DNA of 64,000 bases from Flavobacteriales bacterium (GTDB lineage: Bacteria; Bacteroidota; Bacteroidia; UBA10329). Shown piece by piece: positions 51,200 through 60,907 of this stretch (position 1 is its first letter; every line of letters begins with the position of its first letter). A model generated the notes under the pieces. It was not told where the DNA came from. It saw only the letters and a program-made list of their open reading frames with translations, and ran no database searches. Made by a program: the position numbers and the translations under genes. The stretch spans positions 186,001 through 250,000 of the forward strand of contig JAIPBM010000001.1 in NCBI GenBank assembly GCA_021739695.1, written 5' to 3'.

Positions 51200-51694
51200 T
51201 CAGTCCACCTCTTTGGGAAACAGAGAAAACAGTTTTTTGCCTTTAGAATTGGCCACTTCAGACCAATTGTTTATTGGCAGTTCTATGGCAAATACACCAC
51301 AGGTTGGCAGATTATACAATGACTCTTTTTGAAGTTGATTGATCAGCGAAGTGAACGATGGATTATGACCAAAGATCATGAGCGTATCGATGTTGTCTTC
51401 TACATTCCCGATCAATTTCAGCAATTCGTAGGTCGAGGCTTCATAGATCCCTTCGTTGGCACGAATCCGTTGCAAAGGGAAATCCAATTTCCGTGCAACG
51501 ATGATCGCTGTATTCATGGCGCGGATGGCAGGACTTGAAAGAATCAGATCAGGAAACACATCCTGTTCCAGCATTTCTTCACCAATGGCGAACGCATCGT
51601 TGATGCCGCGCGGCTTTAGCGGGCGATAAAAATCTTCCAGATCGGGATAGGCCCAACTCGATTTTCCGTGACGTACTATGATAAGTGTCTTCAT
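51200..51694 (-). CDS. SixA-type histidine phosphatase
   Basis: 164 residues, the size of SixA. The phospho-histidine motif is VRHGKSSW (residues 6-13); the second arginine/histidine pair lies in ILSSPAIRAMNTA and the late histidine in IFGHNPSFTSL. SixA removes phosphate from phospho-histidine proteins, in E. coli from the nitrogen PTS; the target here is unknown. The ATG at 51694 is preferred to a TTG two codons upstream. It is followed by ppx, with which it shares a polyphosphate/phosphate theme. Confidence 0.94.
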   Translation of the reverse strand: MKTLIIVRHGKSSWAYPDLEDFYRPLKPRGINDAFAIGEEMLEQDVFPDLILSSPAIRAMNTAIIVARKLDFPLQRIRANEGIYEASTYELLKLIGNVEDNIDTLMIFGHNPSFTSLINQLQKESLYNLPTCGVFAIELPINNWSEVANSKGKKLFSLFPKEVD

Positions 51695-51762
51695 TCGCAA
51701 TCGAAATTAGACACAATCGATCAATACGATCGGGGCGGTAATGATTCCTTAACGAAGCGTTC

Positions 51763-53382
51763 TTATTTCACGAACGTTACCACTTCCTTGCTCTCCAAAA
51801 GATAGGTCTGCAGAGAAGCACTGGCTTGCATGTCTGTCCAAGCCAAAAGCTTGGCAAGTTCAGCATTAAGCAGTGCAGCATATTTATCTGCCATCGGTTT
51901 TTCGAAATACAACCTTCCGGTTCTTCGGATGAGAAAATCCGACAGCTCGTTCACCATTTCGTTCTTAACGCAATAGCCAAGTTCAGACTTTAGAATAGCG
52001 AAGGTTCTATCCTCATTTTTCAGGTCGATATGAGAAATGATCTCTAATCCGTTGCTTCCATATTTGTGAAAAAGACCTGTGAGCTGTTCCTGCGTAAGCT
52101 CCGTTTCGCCAAGCTCAGACAGAAATGCTTTGAAGCTGTGAAACAGGCCACCCGAAAGTTTCCTTGACGAGGATCTTGATGCAGCTCGCGGCACTTGAAA
52201 CTCCGTATACAATTGGGTCATTGCTAGATCAACTGTCCGTTCGGCCATTTTACGATAGCCTGTCAGTTTTCCGCCAGCAATACTGATCAACCCGTGTTCG
52301 GAAATAAAGATCTCGTCTTTCCGAGAAAGTTCCGAAGGCGACTTGCCATCCTCGTGGATCAATGGTCTTAGTCCTGCCCAAGTAGAAAGAATATCGTCTT
52401 GCTTGAGTGGCTCAATATCGAATGCATTATTCGCTGCATTCAGCACGTAATCCACGTCTTCCTGTGTCACCTTTGGGCGCTCAATTCCGCCTTCGTAATT
52501 CGTATCGGTAGTGCCGACATACGTGGCATTGTCTCTCGGAATGGCAAAGATCATCCGCCCATCAGGCACATCAAAATAAACTGCTTGCCGCAATGGAAAT
52601 CGTGCATGATCGAACACTAGATGAATGCCTTTGGTGAGGTGCAATCGTTTGCCTTTCACCACTTCGTCCTTCGATCGCACAGCATCAACCCACGGCCCAC
52701 CAGCATTGATGGTGCGTTTCGCCTTTATCTCAAACTTATTGCCTGTGCGCAGGTCAGTGACCTTGGCGCCAGAAATGTGTTCGGTCTTGTAAGTGAAATC
52801 GTTGAACTCGCAATAATTCAAAAGCGCTGCTCCGTCTTCTGCGGCAGTTTTTGCCACTTCAATCACTAATCGGGCATCATCGCTGCGATATTCCCAGTAG
52901 AGCACACCTGCTTCCAACCCTTGCTTTTTCAGCAATGGTTCCCGTTTTAATGTTTCGCTTCGGCCAAGAACCGTTCTGCGTTCGCTGCGCTTCACTCCTG
53001 CCAACCAATCGTATGTGTAAATGCCTACAGATGCAGACGCTTTTCCGAACGAACCGCCTTCGGTTATCGGAAGCAGCATTTTTTCAGGAATCACCAAATG
53101 TGGAGCATTATGATAAACCGTTGTGCGTTCATGCCCAACTTCTCGCACCAGTCCGAATTCCAATTGTTTGAGGTAGCGAAGACCGCCATGAATCAGTTTC
53201 GTGCTGCGGCTACTGGTACCAGCAGCAAAATCCTGCTTTTCTACCAACGCTACTTTCAGTCCTCGGCCGGCAGCATCAAGCGCAATACCAACCCCCGTAA
53301 TTCCACCACCGATTACTAGGATGTCGAATGTCTCCTTTTGGAGTTTCTCAATGACTTCAGAACGGTTTTTGGCAGAGAACAT
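51763..53382 (-). CDS. glpD: aerobic glycerol-3-phosphate dehydrogenase
   Basis: 539 residues. FAD-dependent oxidase of glycerol 3-phosphate to dihydroxyacetone phosphate, feeding electrons to quinones at the inner membrane. The FAD loop is LVIGGGITGVGIALDAAGRG (about residues 20-39), followed by GTSSRSTKLIHGGLRYLKQ, the family signature, and AGGPWVDAV. The C-terminal domain (about 400-539) is complete. No glycerol kinase or transporter gene is adjacent. Confidence 0.97.
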   Translation of the reverse strand: MFSAKNRSEVIEKLQKETFDILVIGGGITGVGIALDAAGRGLKVALVEKQDFAAGTSSRSTKLIHGGLRYLKQLEFGLVREVGHERTTVYHNAPHLVIPEKMLLPITEGGSFGKASASVGIYTYDWLAGVKRSERRTVLGRSETLKREPLLKKQGLEAGVLYWEYRSDDARLVIEVAKTAAEDGAALLNYCEFNDFTYKTEHISGAKVTDLRTGNKFEIKAKRTINAGGPWVDAVRSKDEVVKGKRLHLTKGIHLVFDHARFPLRQAVYFDVPDGRMIFAIPRDNATYVGTTDTNYEGGIERPKVTQEDVDYVLNAANNAFDIEPLKQDDILSTWAGLRPLIHEDGKSPSELSRKDEIFISEHGLISIAGGKLTGYRKMAERTVDLAMTQLYTEFQVPRAASRSSSRKLSGGLFHSFKAFLSELGETELTQEQLTGLFHKYGSNGLEIISHIDLKNEDRTFAILKSELGYCVKNEMVNELSDFLIRRTGRLYFEKPMADKYAALLNAELAKLLAWTDMQASASLQTYLLESKEVVTFVK

Positions 53383-53451
53383 GGAACGATTTGAGGCCGC
53401 GAAGTTAGCGGTTCGTTTGCTTGGTTTCGAAGCTAAAACCCGAATCCGAAA

Positions 53452-54834
53452 TTATTGTTCGAACAAACTTGGGTCTGGCTCTAGGCTGATGTTCTCATCA
53501 CCATTCTGGTATGGCAGATACGTGATGATGAACTGAAACATCTCGTCCGTGGTCTTCATGTCCTCGTTCACGGGCTCCACAACCAATCTTGGGGGATCGA
53601 ACGGGTTGTTCGGATTATTGAGCGTGTTGTCATAAATGCCTTCGGCATGAATGATGGACCCCTTGGGAATCTTCAGCATTTGATGAAACGTGTAGAAATA
53701 TTGCCATCGAAAGTCCCATTTTGGAATGGAAATCAGAGGGATTTCTTCTCCAGAAGGCGTGGTTGCCCAAGCTTTGAAGCTCCTGCCGATCAAGTGCATA
53801 TGCGGATTGATGGTAAGCAACGAAACATCCTGCGGAACCCGAAAATCGGTCATCACTTTCATAACGGTATCTGGCGGAACAACCAAGGAAGGCACAACCA
53901 CAGAAACGCCCAAGGTTCCCAACATCCATTCGTGCACCGGGCGCTTTGGCGGGCCATCAGCAAAGAAAATGTTGAAGTAAGAACGGTCGTAGGAATCAAT
54001 AGGAGATGGGCCGTAATGCATGTTCTTGATGAGAAATGCCGATTTGCGCGAAGCCTTGTAACTCCCGATTCCTTCGGGATAAATAGCAGGCAATACGCTT
54101 GGCAGATAGTTACTTACTGAAGGCGTAAGCGTAGGAAATGTACCATCATCATTGGCAAGCCCAAGCGCCTGATAACTTTGCATTGTGCTAGCATCCACAT
54201 CAGTTACCACATGTTGGCCATCAAAAACATTCTTCTTCTTGTCGAATTCGTAGGTCAACAAATGTCCGTTCATGTGATGGACGAGGTCACGATTTCCGGG
54301 CACAAACTCAATTAGCCGAATAAAGGTGTCGTTCGGAAGTTCGAACGGCACTTTCATCATCATGAACTTGTCTAAGTTGTTGCCTTCAATGAAAACGGAA
54401 TCTTGAAACCAAACCACAAGATCGGCCTCTCCAAACATTGAACCCTTTGGAAATTGTGGTGGTTCGGGTGCTTTTCCTTCGCCCTCTTCACGGCCATCAT
54501 CCGCCCATTTAGCAAGCAGCGCAATTTCTTGTTCGCTTAGAAAACGCTCTCCAACAAACGAACGATAATGTGGGTCGGCTGGCCAAGGCGGCATGTAACG
54601 GTCGGCTGTTACATCGCGAATCATTTTGGCGCGTTTGACCACATCGCGATACGTGACCATTTGAAATGGCGCACCACCATTGGGCCTATGGCAAGGCGTG
54701 CAGTTAGTATAAATAATCGGTGCAATATGCTGATTGAACGTGACCTTTTCGGGCAATTCAACCGCTTGTTTTCGGAATTCCCCGCATGAAGCGAATAGCC
54801 ACAGAACCAAAAATAAAAGTATCGAACGCTTCAT
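53452..54834 (-). CDS. lipoprotein with cytochrome c motif and copper monooxygenase-like domain
   Basis: 460 residues. Lipoprotein signal with cysteine in FASCGEF (residue 17). One CxxCH haem c site, TNCTPCHRPNGG (about residue 45), opens a cytochrome c-like domain that includes YMPPWPADP with a possible axial Met. The long C-terminal part (about 150-450) resembles the ascorbate-dependent copper type II monooxygenase fold: LVHHMNGHLL, KNMHYGPS and INPHMHLIGRSF place His and Met residues where the two copper sites would be. Such fusions occur in Bacteroidota and Planctomycetota with unknown substrate. It overlaps the upstream redoxin gene by 4 nt, so the two likely act together. Confidence 0.87.
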   Translation of the reverse strand: MKRSILLFLVLWLFASCGEFRKQAVELPEKVTFNQHIAPIIYTNCTPCHRPNGGAPFQMVTYRDVVKRAKMIRDVTADRYMPPWPADPHYRSFVGERFLSEQEIALLAKWADDGREEGEGKAPEPPQFPKGSMFGEADLVVWFQDSVFIEGNNLDKFMMMKVPFELPNDTFIRLIEFVPGNRDLVHHMNGHLLTYEFDKKKNVFDGQHVVTDVDASTMQSYQALGLANDDGTFPTLTPSVSNYLPSVLPAIYPEGIGSYKASRKSAFLIKNMHYGPSPIDSYDRSYFNIFFADGPPKRPVHEWMLGTLGVSVVVPSLVVPPDTVMKVMTDFRVPQDVSLLTINPHMHLIGRSFKAWATTPSGEEIPLISIPKWDFRWQYFYTFHQMLKIPKGSIIHAEGIYDNTLNNPNNPFDPPRLVVEPVNEDMKTTDEMFQFIITYLPYQNGDENISLEPDPSLFEQ

Positions 54835-55385
54835 TCAATCAGGCAACCAATGGCTTCGGTGTGTTTGGGTTGGATGGCTTTTCCTTCGCGGTAAGCAAGC
54901 AACGCATTTTCGAGGTAATTCTCTGAAACTTCCAGTTTTTTCTTGCCTAGATCATTCACCCAGTTGTCAATTTTACCGCTGTAAAGCACTTTCCCTTCTC
55001 CATCCAGCACAAAAACTTCGGGTGTAACGGTGGCATCCAACACATGCGCCAATTGCGTTTCGATGTCAAAAAGCATCTCAAAATCGAGGTCATATTTCAA
55101 TTTGAACTGCAACACTTCTTCTGCCGAGTACCATTTCTTGGAAAATACACCTACAAAACGCAGACTATCAGAAGCGAATTCTTCTTCCATCTGCCGCATT
55201 GCCAATGTATAATTGATGCACAACGGGCATTCTGGAGAAAGAAAATAGACGACCGTAAGTTGATTTTCGGACGGGTTGATGCTGATTGATTCTCCCTCGA
55301 TCGTTTCCAGTATTACTTCAGCCACATTTGGCTTAGAAGCGCACGCGCTGATAAAAAGTACTAGACCAACTAAGACTGACCTCAT
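54831..55385 (-). CDS. redoxin-domain lipoprotein
   Basis: 184 residues. Lipoprotein signal ISACASK (cysteine near residue 15). Thioredoxin fold with a CxxC as SPECPLCINY and the proline in TVTPEVFVLD. The ATG at 55385 gives the lipoprotein signal. It is coupled by 4 nt to the cytochrome c/copper protein downstream and may deliver copper, reduce its haem-binding cysteines, or pass electrons; this is inference from linkage. Confidence 0.9.
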   Translation of the reverse strand: MRSVLVGLVLFISACASKPNVAEVILETIEGESISINPSENQLTVVYFLSPECPLCINYTLAMRQMEEEFASDSLRFVGVFSKKWYSAEEVLQFKLKYDLDFEMLFDIETQLAHVLDATVTPEVFVLDGEGKVLYSGKIDNWVNDLGKKKLEVSENYLENALLAYREGKAIQPKHTEAIGCLIE

Positions 55386-55468
55386 GAAGGTCAAAGGTCA
55401 AAAAAGATTGGATAAACTGAGTCGGAGCCGAGCTCAGGTAAAATGAAGAATGAAGGTTCGAATGCCTA

Positions 55469-56161
55469 TTACGCGGAAACCCCAGCAAGAATTGATTCAA
55501 ACAATGCCTTGCCATCCAAATTTCCAAGGTTTTCATCTGCAGCACGCTCCGGATGAGGCATCATGCCAAACACATTTCTATTCTTATTGGTAACGCCCGC
55601 AATATTGTTGATAGATCCATTAGGATTAGACGCATCATCCACATTTCCGCTCTCATCGCAATAGCGGAAAAGTATTTGATTGTTCGCTTCCAGAGAGGCA
55701 AGTGTCTCAGCATCCACGTGAAAACGACCTTCGCCATGCGCAATCGGAATTTTGAGTGCAACACCTGGTTTCACCTCATTGGTTACCAACGAATCGGTCG
55801 TTTCGCAACGGATGTTCACATTCTTGCAGATGAATTTCTGGCTACTGTTGTGCAAAAGTGCTCCAGGCAAAAGTCCTGCTTCACACAACACTTGAAATCC
55901 ATTACAAACTCCAAAAACATATCCTCCGTTGTTGGCAAATTCAATCACTTCTTTCATGATGGGCGAAAAACGCGCTATCGCTCCTGATCGAAGATAATCT
56001 CCGAAGGAAAATCCACCCGGAAGCACCACAAAATCTACACCTTGAAGGTCGTGATCCTTATGCCAAAGCTCCACCACTTCTTGCCCCATGATGTTTCTTA
56101 GAACATAGATCATGTCCTGATCGCAGTTCGAACCAGGGAAAATAACGACACCGAATTTCAT
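55469..56161 (-). CDS. purQ: phosphoribosylformylglycinamidine synthase subunit PurQ
   Basis: 230 residues. The glutaminase subunit of the split FGAM synthase, step four of purine synthesis. KFGVVIFPGSNCDQDM starts the class I amidotransferase fold, LPGGFSFGDYLRSGA lies before the nucleophile in GVCNGFQVLCEAGLLPGALL (Cys near residue 88; quoted as GVCNGFQ), and PHPERAADENLG holds the His-Glu pair. The ATG at 56161 is preferred to a longer upstream reading. Its partners purS and purL are not in view. Confidence 0.97.
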   Translation of the reverse strand: MKFGVVIFPGSNCDQDMIYVLRNIMGQEVVELWHKDHDLQGVDFVVLPGGFSFGDYLRSGAIARFSPIMKEVIEFANNGGYVFGVCNGFQVLCEAGLLPGALLHNSSQKFICKNVNIRCETTDSLVTNEVKPGVALKIPIAHGEGRFHVDAETLASLEANNQILFRYCDESGNVDDASNPNGSINNIAGVTNKNRNVFGMMPHPERAADENLGNLDGKALFESILAGVSA

Positions 56162-56179
56162 CTCAATATGCTTTGATGG

Positions 56180-56187
56180 CAAAATTA
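56180..56187 (-). promoter_or_regulatory. -7 box of purQ
   Basis: TAATTTTG on the minus strand, 18 nt before the ATG at 56161. Confidence 0.5.
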
Positions 56188-56222
56188 GACCTTTCGTAGA
56201 CCCTTTTCCACATTCAGAAGGG

Positions 56223-56230
56223 TATTTTTG
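56223..56230 (+). promoter_or_regulatory. -7 box of the glucosidase gene
   Basis: TATTTTTG, 22 nt before the ATG at 56253; divergent from purQ. Confidence 0.5.
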
Positions 56231-56252
56231 AACCGATTTCAACAGTTATACA

Positions 56253-57692
56253 ATGGATAGAAGAGAAGCGATACGCAGAGCAATGATCGGAAGTGCCGGA
56301 TTGGCATTGGCACCTTACGCTTCGGGTTCTGAAAGGCCTGAGACACTTGACTTTTCCGCTGCCGATTTCGGGGACGATTTTCTTTGGGGAGTTGCTACCG
56401 CTGCTTACCAGATAGAAGGTGGATGGAATGCAGACGGCAAAGGCCCTTCCATCTGGGACACATTCTCTCACAAAAAGGGAAAGGTCAACAATAACGAGAA
56501 CGGAGATGTGAGCTGCGATTTCTATCACAATTATGCCTCAGACATCGGTCTTGTTAAAAACATGAACATGGATGTGTTCCGTTTTTCAACGGCATGGGCG
56601 CGCGTTTTACCAAACGGAATCGGTCAGGTAAATCAGAAAGGCTTGGATTTCTACCATCGGGTAATCGACTCTTGTTTGGAGCAAGGCGTTCAACCTTGGA
56701 TCACACTTTACCATTGGGATTTGCCTCAGGCCTTGGAGGACAAAGGGGGATGGCAGAACCGCGACATTACGGGTTGGTTTGAAGAATACGCCAATCTGAT
56801 CACCAAAACATACGGAGATAAGGTTAAGAACTGGATGGTGATGAACGAGCAGGCATCGTTTACCATCGTAGGTTACATGCTCGGAATGCATGCTCCGGGC
56901 AAAATGTGGCCTAAAAATTTCCTTCCAACATGCCATCATTCAACCTTATGTCAAGCAGATGGCGGACGGATAATCCGAGCCAATGTGCCCAATGCCCAAG
57001 TTGGAACCACTTTCAGCTGTTCTCCCATTGAACCAGTGAACGAAAAGCATCGACACGAGAAAACCACCAAACGATTTGATGCCTTAGTGAACCGACTTTA
57101 CATTGAACCGCCACAAGGTTTGGGATATCCGATGGAAGACCTGCCCATGCTGCGAAAAATGGAGAAGTACATTTTGGATGGCGACATGAAACGAGTTGAG
57201 TTCGATTTCGATTTCTACGGCCTTCAGAATTATTCTAGGATGATTACTAAAGCAAACGGAATTGTGCCGTGGATGGCCGGAACACCGATTGCACCAAAAA
57301 ACCTGAAACCTCGACCAGAGATCACTGAAATGAACTGGGAAGTTCATCCAGAAGGGATTTACAAGATGCTCAAGTACTTTGATAAGTACGAGAAAATAGA
57401 CAAGATCATCGTCACCGAAAATGGAAGTGCTTTTCCGGATGTTGTAGAAGGAGATTTTGTTCACGACACCCAGCGTAAGAAGTTCTATCAGGATTATTTG
57501 CGCCAAGTTCTACGAGCCAAACGTGAAGGGGTGAACGTGCAAGGCTATTACTGTTGGACGCTGATGGACAATTTTGAATGGGCCGAAGGCTACCATCCTC
57601 GATTTGGACTTGTTCACATCGATTTTGAAACACAGAAACGAACGGTAAAAGATTCTGGACTTTGGTTTAAGAAATTCCTCTCCGACACATAG
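56253..57692 (+). CDS. GH1 family beta-glucosidase, likely exported
   Basis: 479 residues. The N-terminus DRREAIRRAMIGSAGLALAP resembles a Tat-type signal, though the arginine pair is split (RREAIRR) and export is not certain. The GH1 barrel begins DFLWGVATAAYQIEGGWNAD; the acid/base glutamate sits in VMNEQASF and the nucleophile in IIVTENGSAF; YCWTLMDNFEWAEGY and FGLVHIDFETQKR close the barrel. It hydrolyses beta-linked glucosides or galactosides. The acid/base motif reads NEQ where most GH1 enzymes have NEP. Start follows a -7 box by 22 nt. Confidence 0.95.
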   Translation: MDRREAIRRAMIGSAGLALAPYASGSERPETLDFSAADFGDDFLWGVATAAYQIEGGWNADGKGPSIWDTFSHKKGKVNNNENGDVSCDFYHNYASDIGLVKNMNMDVFRFSTAWARVLPNGIGQVNQKGLDFYHRVIDSCLEQGVQPWITLYHWDLPQALEDKGGWQNRDITGWFEEYANLITKTYGDKVKNWMVMNEQASFTIVGYMLGMHAPGKMWPKNFLPTCHHSTLCQADGGRIIRANVPNAQVGTTFSCSPIEPVNEKHRHEKTTKRFDALVNRLYIEPPQGLGYPMEDLPMLRKMEKYILDGDMKRVEFDFDFYGLQNYSRMITKANGIVPWMAGTPIAPKNLKPRPEITEMNWEVHPEGIYKMLKYFDKYEKIDKIIVTENGSAFPDVVEGDFVHDTQRKKFYQDYLRQVLRAKREGVNVQGYYCWTLMDNFEWAEGYHPRFGLVHIDFETQKRTVKDSGLWFKKFLSDT

Positions 57693-57758
57693 ATCGGAAC
57701 TTATTGCGCTTTTGTGCGTAATCGGTGATCAGGGAACTGAACACTTTATCACCAGGAA

Positions 57759-60700
57759 TTGAAGAGACAATTACCTTTTCTTCTTCTTTTTTGTATTGCC
57801 GTTACCACTTTTCAGCTGGTGAACGCGCAGGTATATGACCTTGTGGTTCTGGATGGCGAGAGCGGAATCTCTGGTGTTCAGATCAACGACATTGCCCAAG
57901 ATGCTAACGGATACATCTGGGTGGCAACCAACTCAGGCGTAAGCCGCTTTGACGGTAATGCATTTGTGAATTATAGGAAGCGAGACGGCCTTTCGGAAAA
58001 CGTTTGTACCACTATTTTTTGCGACAAAGACAACAAGATCTGGGTTGGACATCAAACAACTGGCCTTTCCGTTTTATACCCCGATTCAATTCAGCATATC
58101 TCTGAAGGATCTGGCCTTATAAACAATGAGGTTCACGATATTTTTCAAGATAAGGAAGGGAAAATTTGGGTGGCAACATTCGGTGGCGTTTCAAGCTACC
58201 AGTCTGGAAACTGGAGCAAACACTCAACAGAAAATGGCCTTGTAAGCAACAATACTCAGGCCATTGCCCAAGACGAAAATGGTAGAATCTGGATTGGTTC
58301 CTTCGGTTCCGGTATCGACATTATTGACGGAAACGGCATGGTGCATTTGCACATAGGCAATGGTCTGGTGAACAACTATGTTACCAGCCTGAGTCTGAAA
58401 AACGGTCATATGATGATCGGAACACTAGGCGGCATGAGTATTTGGAAAGATGGCAAGTTCAAAAATACTTCTGGCATGAACGGCCTCAGCAACAGCCAGG
58501 TAAATGAAGTGGCCGTTGCCAATAATGGAGACATCTGGCTGGCCACGTACAACGGATTGACCAGAGTTAGAAATGCCAACTTATTGCGCTTGACAGAAGA
58601 AAATGGTCTCCCGAACAATGAGGTGCTTTCGGTATTTATAGATGTGGAGGAAAACGTTTGGTTCGGAACCAAAAAAGGGTTGGTGCGCGTTCGGAATCTG
58701 GCATTCACACACTACTACTCCACAGAAGAGCTGGACATTGACCCAAGTTTTCTTTATCGCGACAGCAAAGGAGGTTTATGGGCAGCAAATGAGGCTGGTG
58801 GCGTGCTCGAATTTGACGGAGAACGATTCGTCAGCGCATTTGACGATCCAGACATCAACGACCATCAGATAAGTTCCATTGCGGAAGACGGCAATGGCAA
58901 TATCTGGTTTGGAACCATGGATTTTGGTGGGCTTTTTCAGTTTAACGGCAAGAAACTTTACATCTTCTCAGACGAATTCGGCCTGGCAGACAACAACATC
59001 AATTGTCTGCTTACGGATGCAGAAGGAAACCTGATCATTGGCACGCCAAACGGCCTAAGTATCCATGATGGAGATGGCTTTAAAAACGTATTCATCTCAG
59101 ATGATGTGGCTTCGAACCACGTGACGGCATTGGTGCTTGGACCAGAAAATCAAGTATATGTAGGAACCTCTGATGGGTCTGTTTTTGTGTTGAAAGACGG
59201 AGCAATTGATGTCGGAATCGAAATCAACTCAAGTTCTCCGATCACCGATCTTGCCTATGGTTCAATGGGTTTGGTGGCGGCAACGCAATCTGATGGGGTT
59301 TTCTTGCTGAAAAACGGTGAGGCCGTTCGAATTGAAGACGGAGGTGGTCTTACTGGTTCTTCCGCGCGTTCGTTGGCGGCTATTGGCAGTCAACTTTACG
59401 TGGGCAGCGCAAATGGTCTGCGCCAACTGTCTTTCATTCAAGATTCAATTCTTACACGTTCATTCGACCGAAGGGATGGTTTTATGGGTTCTGCTTGCAA
59501 GCGAGGTGTCATGCTGGCAGATGGCAATACTGTTTGGATCGGAACAACCAAGGGAATTGTGCGCTACAATCCAACTGAAGATGATGTAAACACCGAAAGG
59601 CCGCGACTTTTGTTCACCGATCTTCAATTGTTCTATCAACAAGTAGATTGGAAAAAGCTTGGTTTTGAACTTGCGGCCAACGGGCTACCAATAGACTTGG
59701 AACTTTCGTATACCGAAAACTCCTTGCAGTTCTTTTTCAAAGGAATTCATCATAAACAACCAGATGGCGTCTCATTCAGCTACATTCTCGAAGGGTTTGA
59801 GGACCGCTGGAACCCTGCAACCGATCAGCAATTTGCCAATTATCCAAACCTTCCACCTGGAGATTATACATTTAAACTAAAAGCTTGCAATGCTTCTAAC
59901 ATTTGTACGGAGGAACCGCTCGAATTCAAAGTCACTATCACTCCTCCAATTTGGCAAACTGCTGGTTTTTACGTGGCTTGGGGCATCATTGCTTTGATCA
60001 TCACTTACGCCTACATCAAGATTCGCGAGCGTAGACTTTTGGAAGAAAAGCGCATTTTGGAATCAACGGTCGAAGAGCGAACGAAGGAATTGCGCGAGCA
60101 GAAAGAAATTGTTGAGGATCAGAACAAACACATCACCGAAAGCATTGAATACGCCAAAAACATCCAAATGGCGGTTTTGCCATCGGATCATGACATCACC
60201 GCTGCTTTTGATGATCATTTCGTATTCTATCGTCCAAAGGATACGGTAGGTGGAGATTTCTACTGGGTGTTTTCTGAAGGGAATATTTCGTGGGCAGCAG
60301 CTGTAGATTGTACTGGTCACGGTGTGGCCGGAGCTTTCATGAGCATGATCGGAACCGACCTCTTGAATCAGATCATCATTGAAAAGAAGGTGAACGATCC
60401 TGCGCTTGTGCTAGAGGAAATGGACAAAGGCATTAAACTCGCCTTTGCGCAAAGTGCCAAAGAATTTGAAAGCGATCAGGGAATGGATGTGGCACTCATC
60501 AGAATTGACAAGAAGAAAAAGACCCTTGAATTTGCGGGTGCGCAGCGTCCACTTTATCTGATGTGCAACGGAGAATTGTTGCAAATTGAAGGCAATAGAC
60601 ACTCCATTAGTTGTGCAGAACAACGTGGAGCGGAGGCTTTTCTGAAATACACGCATAAGATTGAGGGCGAATCAATCGCCTACTTATTCTCTGATGGAAT

Positions 60701-60887
60701 TGTTGACCAATTTGGAGGGCCTAAGGGAAGGAAATTCATGATCACTAGGCTTCGCGGATTTCTGGAGGCAAACTGGTCGTTAAGTATGGAAAAACAGGCC
60801 AAAAACCTGAACACCACTTTTGACGATTGGAAAGGCCCCGAAATGACCCAAATAGATGACGTGATGCTTTTAGGAATTCGGCTTTAA
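57759..60887 (+). CDS. propeller-sensor SpoIIE-type protein phosphatase
   Basis: 1042 residues starting at TTG (57759), which begins the signal peptide KRQLPFLLLFCIAVTTFQLV-QA (cut near NAQ, residue 24); no in-frame ATG fits. About 14 'two-component regulator propeller' repeats (GYIWVATNSGVSRFDG, GKIWVATFGGVSSY, ENVWFGTKKGLVRV) fill residues 30-620 as two beta-propellers, followed by a Y_Y_Y domain (about 640-725), one membrane helix (about 735-755), a coiled coil and the PP2C-like SpoIIE domain (about 820-1042): GGDFYWVF, DCTGHGVAGAFMSMIG, and the late DDVMLLGI holds metal-binding aspartates. It is a transmembrane phosphatase sensing an extracytoplasmic signal, probably acting on an anti-sigma antagonist. 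The next gene has the same output domain. Confidence 0.94.
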   Translation: MKRQLPFLLLFCIAVTTFQLVNAQVYDLVVLDGESGISGVQINDIAQDANGYIWVATNSGVSRFDGNAFVNYRKRDGLSENVCTTIFCDKDNKIWVGHQTTGLSVLYPDSIQHISEGSGLINNEVHDIFQDKEGKIWVATFGGVSSYQSGNWSKHSTENGLVSNNTQAIAQDENGRIWIGSFGSGIDIIDGNGMVHLHIGNGLVNNYVTSLSLKNGHMMIGTLGGMSIWKDGKFKNTSGMNGLSNSQVNEVAVANNGDIWLATYNGLTRVRNANLLRLTEENGLPNNEVLSVFIDVEENVWFGTKKGLVRVRNLAFTHYYSTEELDIDPSFLYRDSKGGLWAANEAGGVLEFDGERFVSAFDDPDINDHQISSIAEDGNGNIWFGTMDFGGLFQFNGKKLYIFSDEFGLADNNINCLLTDAEGNLIIGTPNGLSIHDGDGFKNVFISDDVASNHVTALVLGPENQVYVGTSDGSVFVLKDGAIDVGIEINSSSPITDLAYGSMGLVAATQSDGVFLLKNGEAVRIEDGGGLTGSSARSLAAIGSQLYVGSANGLRQLSFIQDSILTRSFDRRDGFMGSACKRGVMLADGNTVWIGTTKGIVRYNPTEDDVNTERPRLLFTDLQLFYQQVDWKKLGFELAANGLPIDLELSYTENSLQFFFKGIHHKQPDGVSFSYILEGFEDRWNPATDQQFANYPNLPPGDYTFKLKACNASNICTEEPLEFKVTITPPIWQTAGFYVAWGIIALIITYAYIKIRERRLLEEKRILESTVEERTKELREQKEIVEDQNKHITESIEYAKNIQMAVLPSDHDITAAFDDHFVFYRPKDTVGGDFYWVFSEGNISWAAAVDCTGHGVAGAFMSMIGTDLLNQIIIEKKVNDPALVLEEMDKGIKLAFAQSAKEFESDQGMDVALIRIDKKKKTLEFAGAQRPLYLMCNGELLQIEGNRHSISCAEQRGAEAFLKYTHKIEGESIAYLFSDGIVDQFGGPKGRKFMITRLRGFLEANWSLSMEKQAKNLNTTFDDWKGPEMTQIDDVMLLGIRL

Positions 60888-60907
60888 CTTTAGCTTGAAT
60901 TGCCGTC

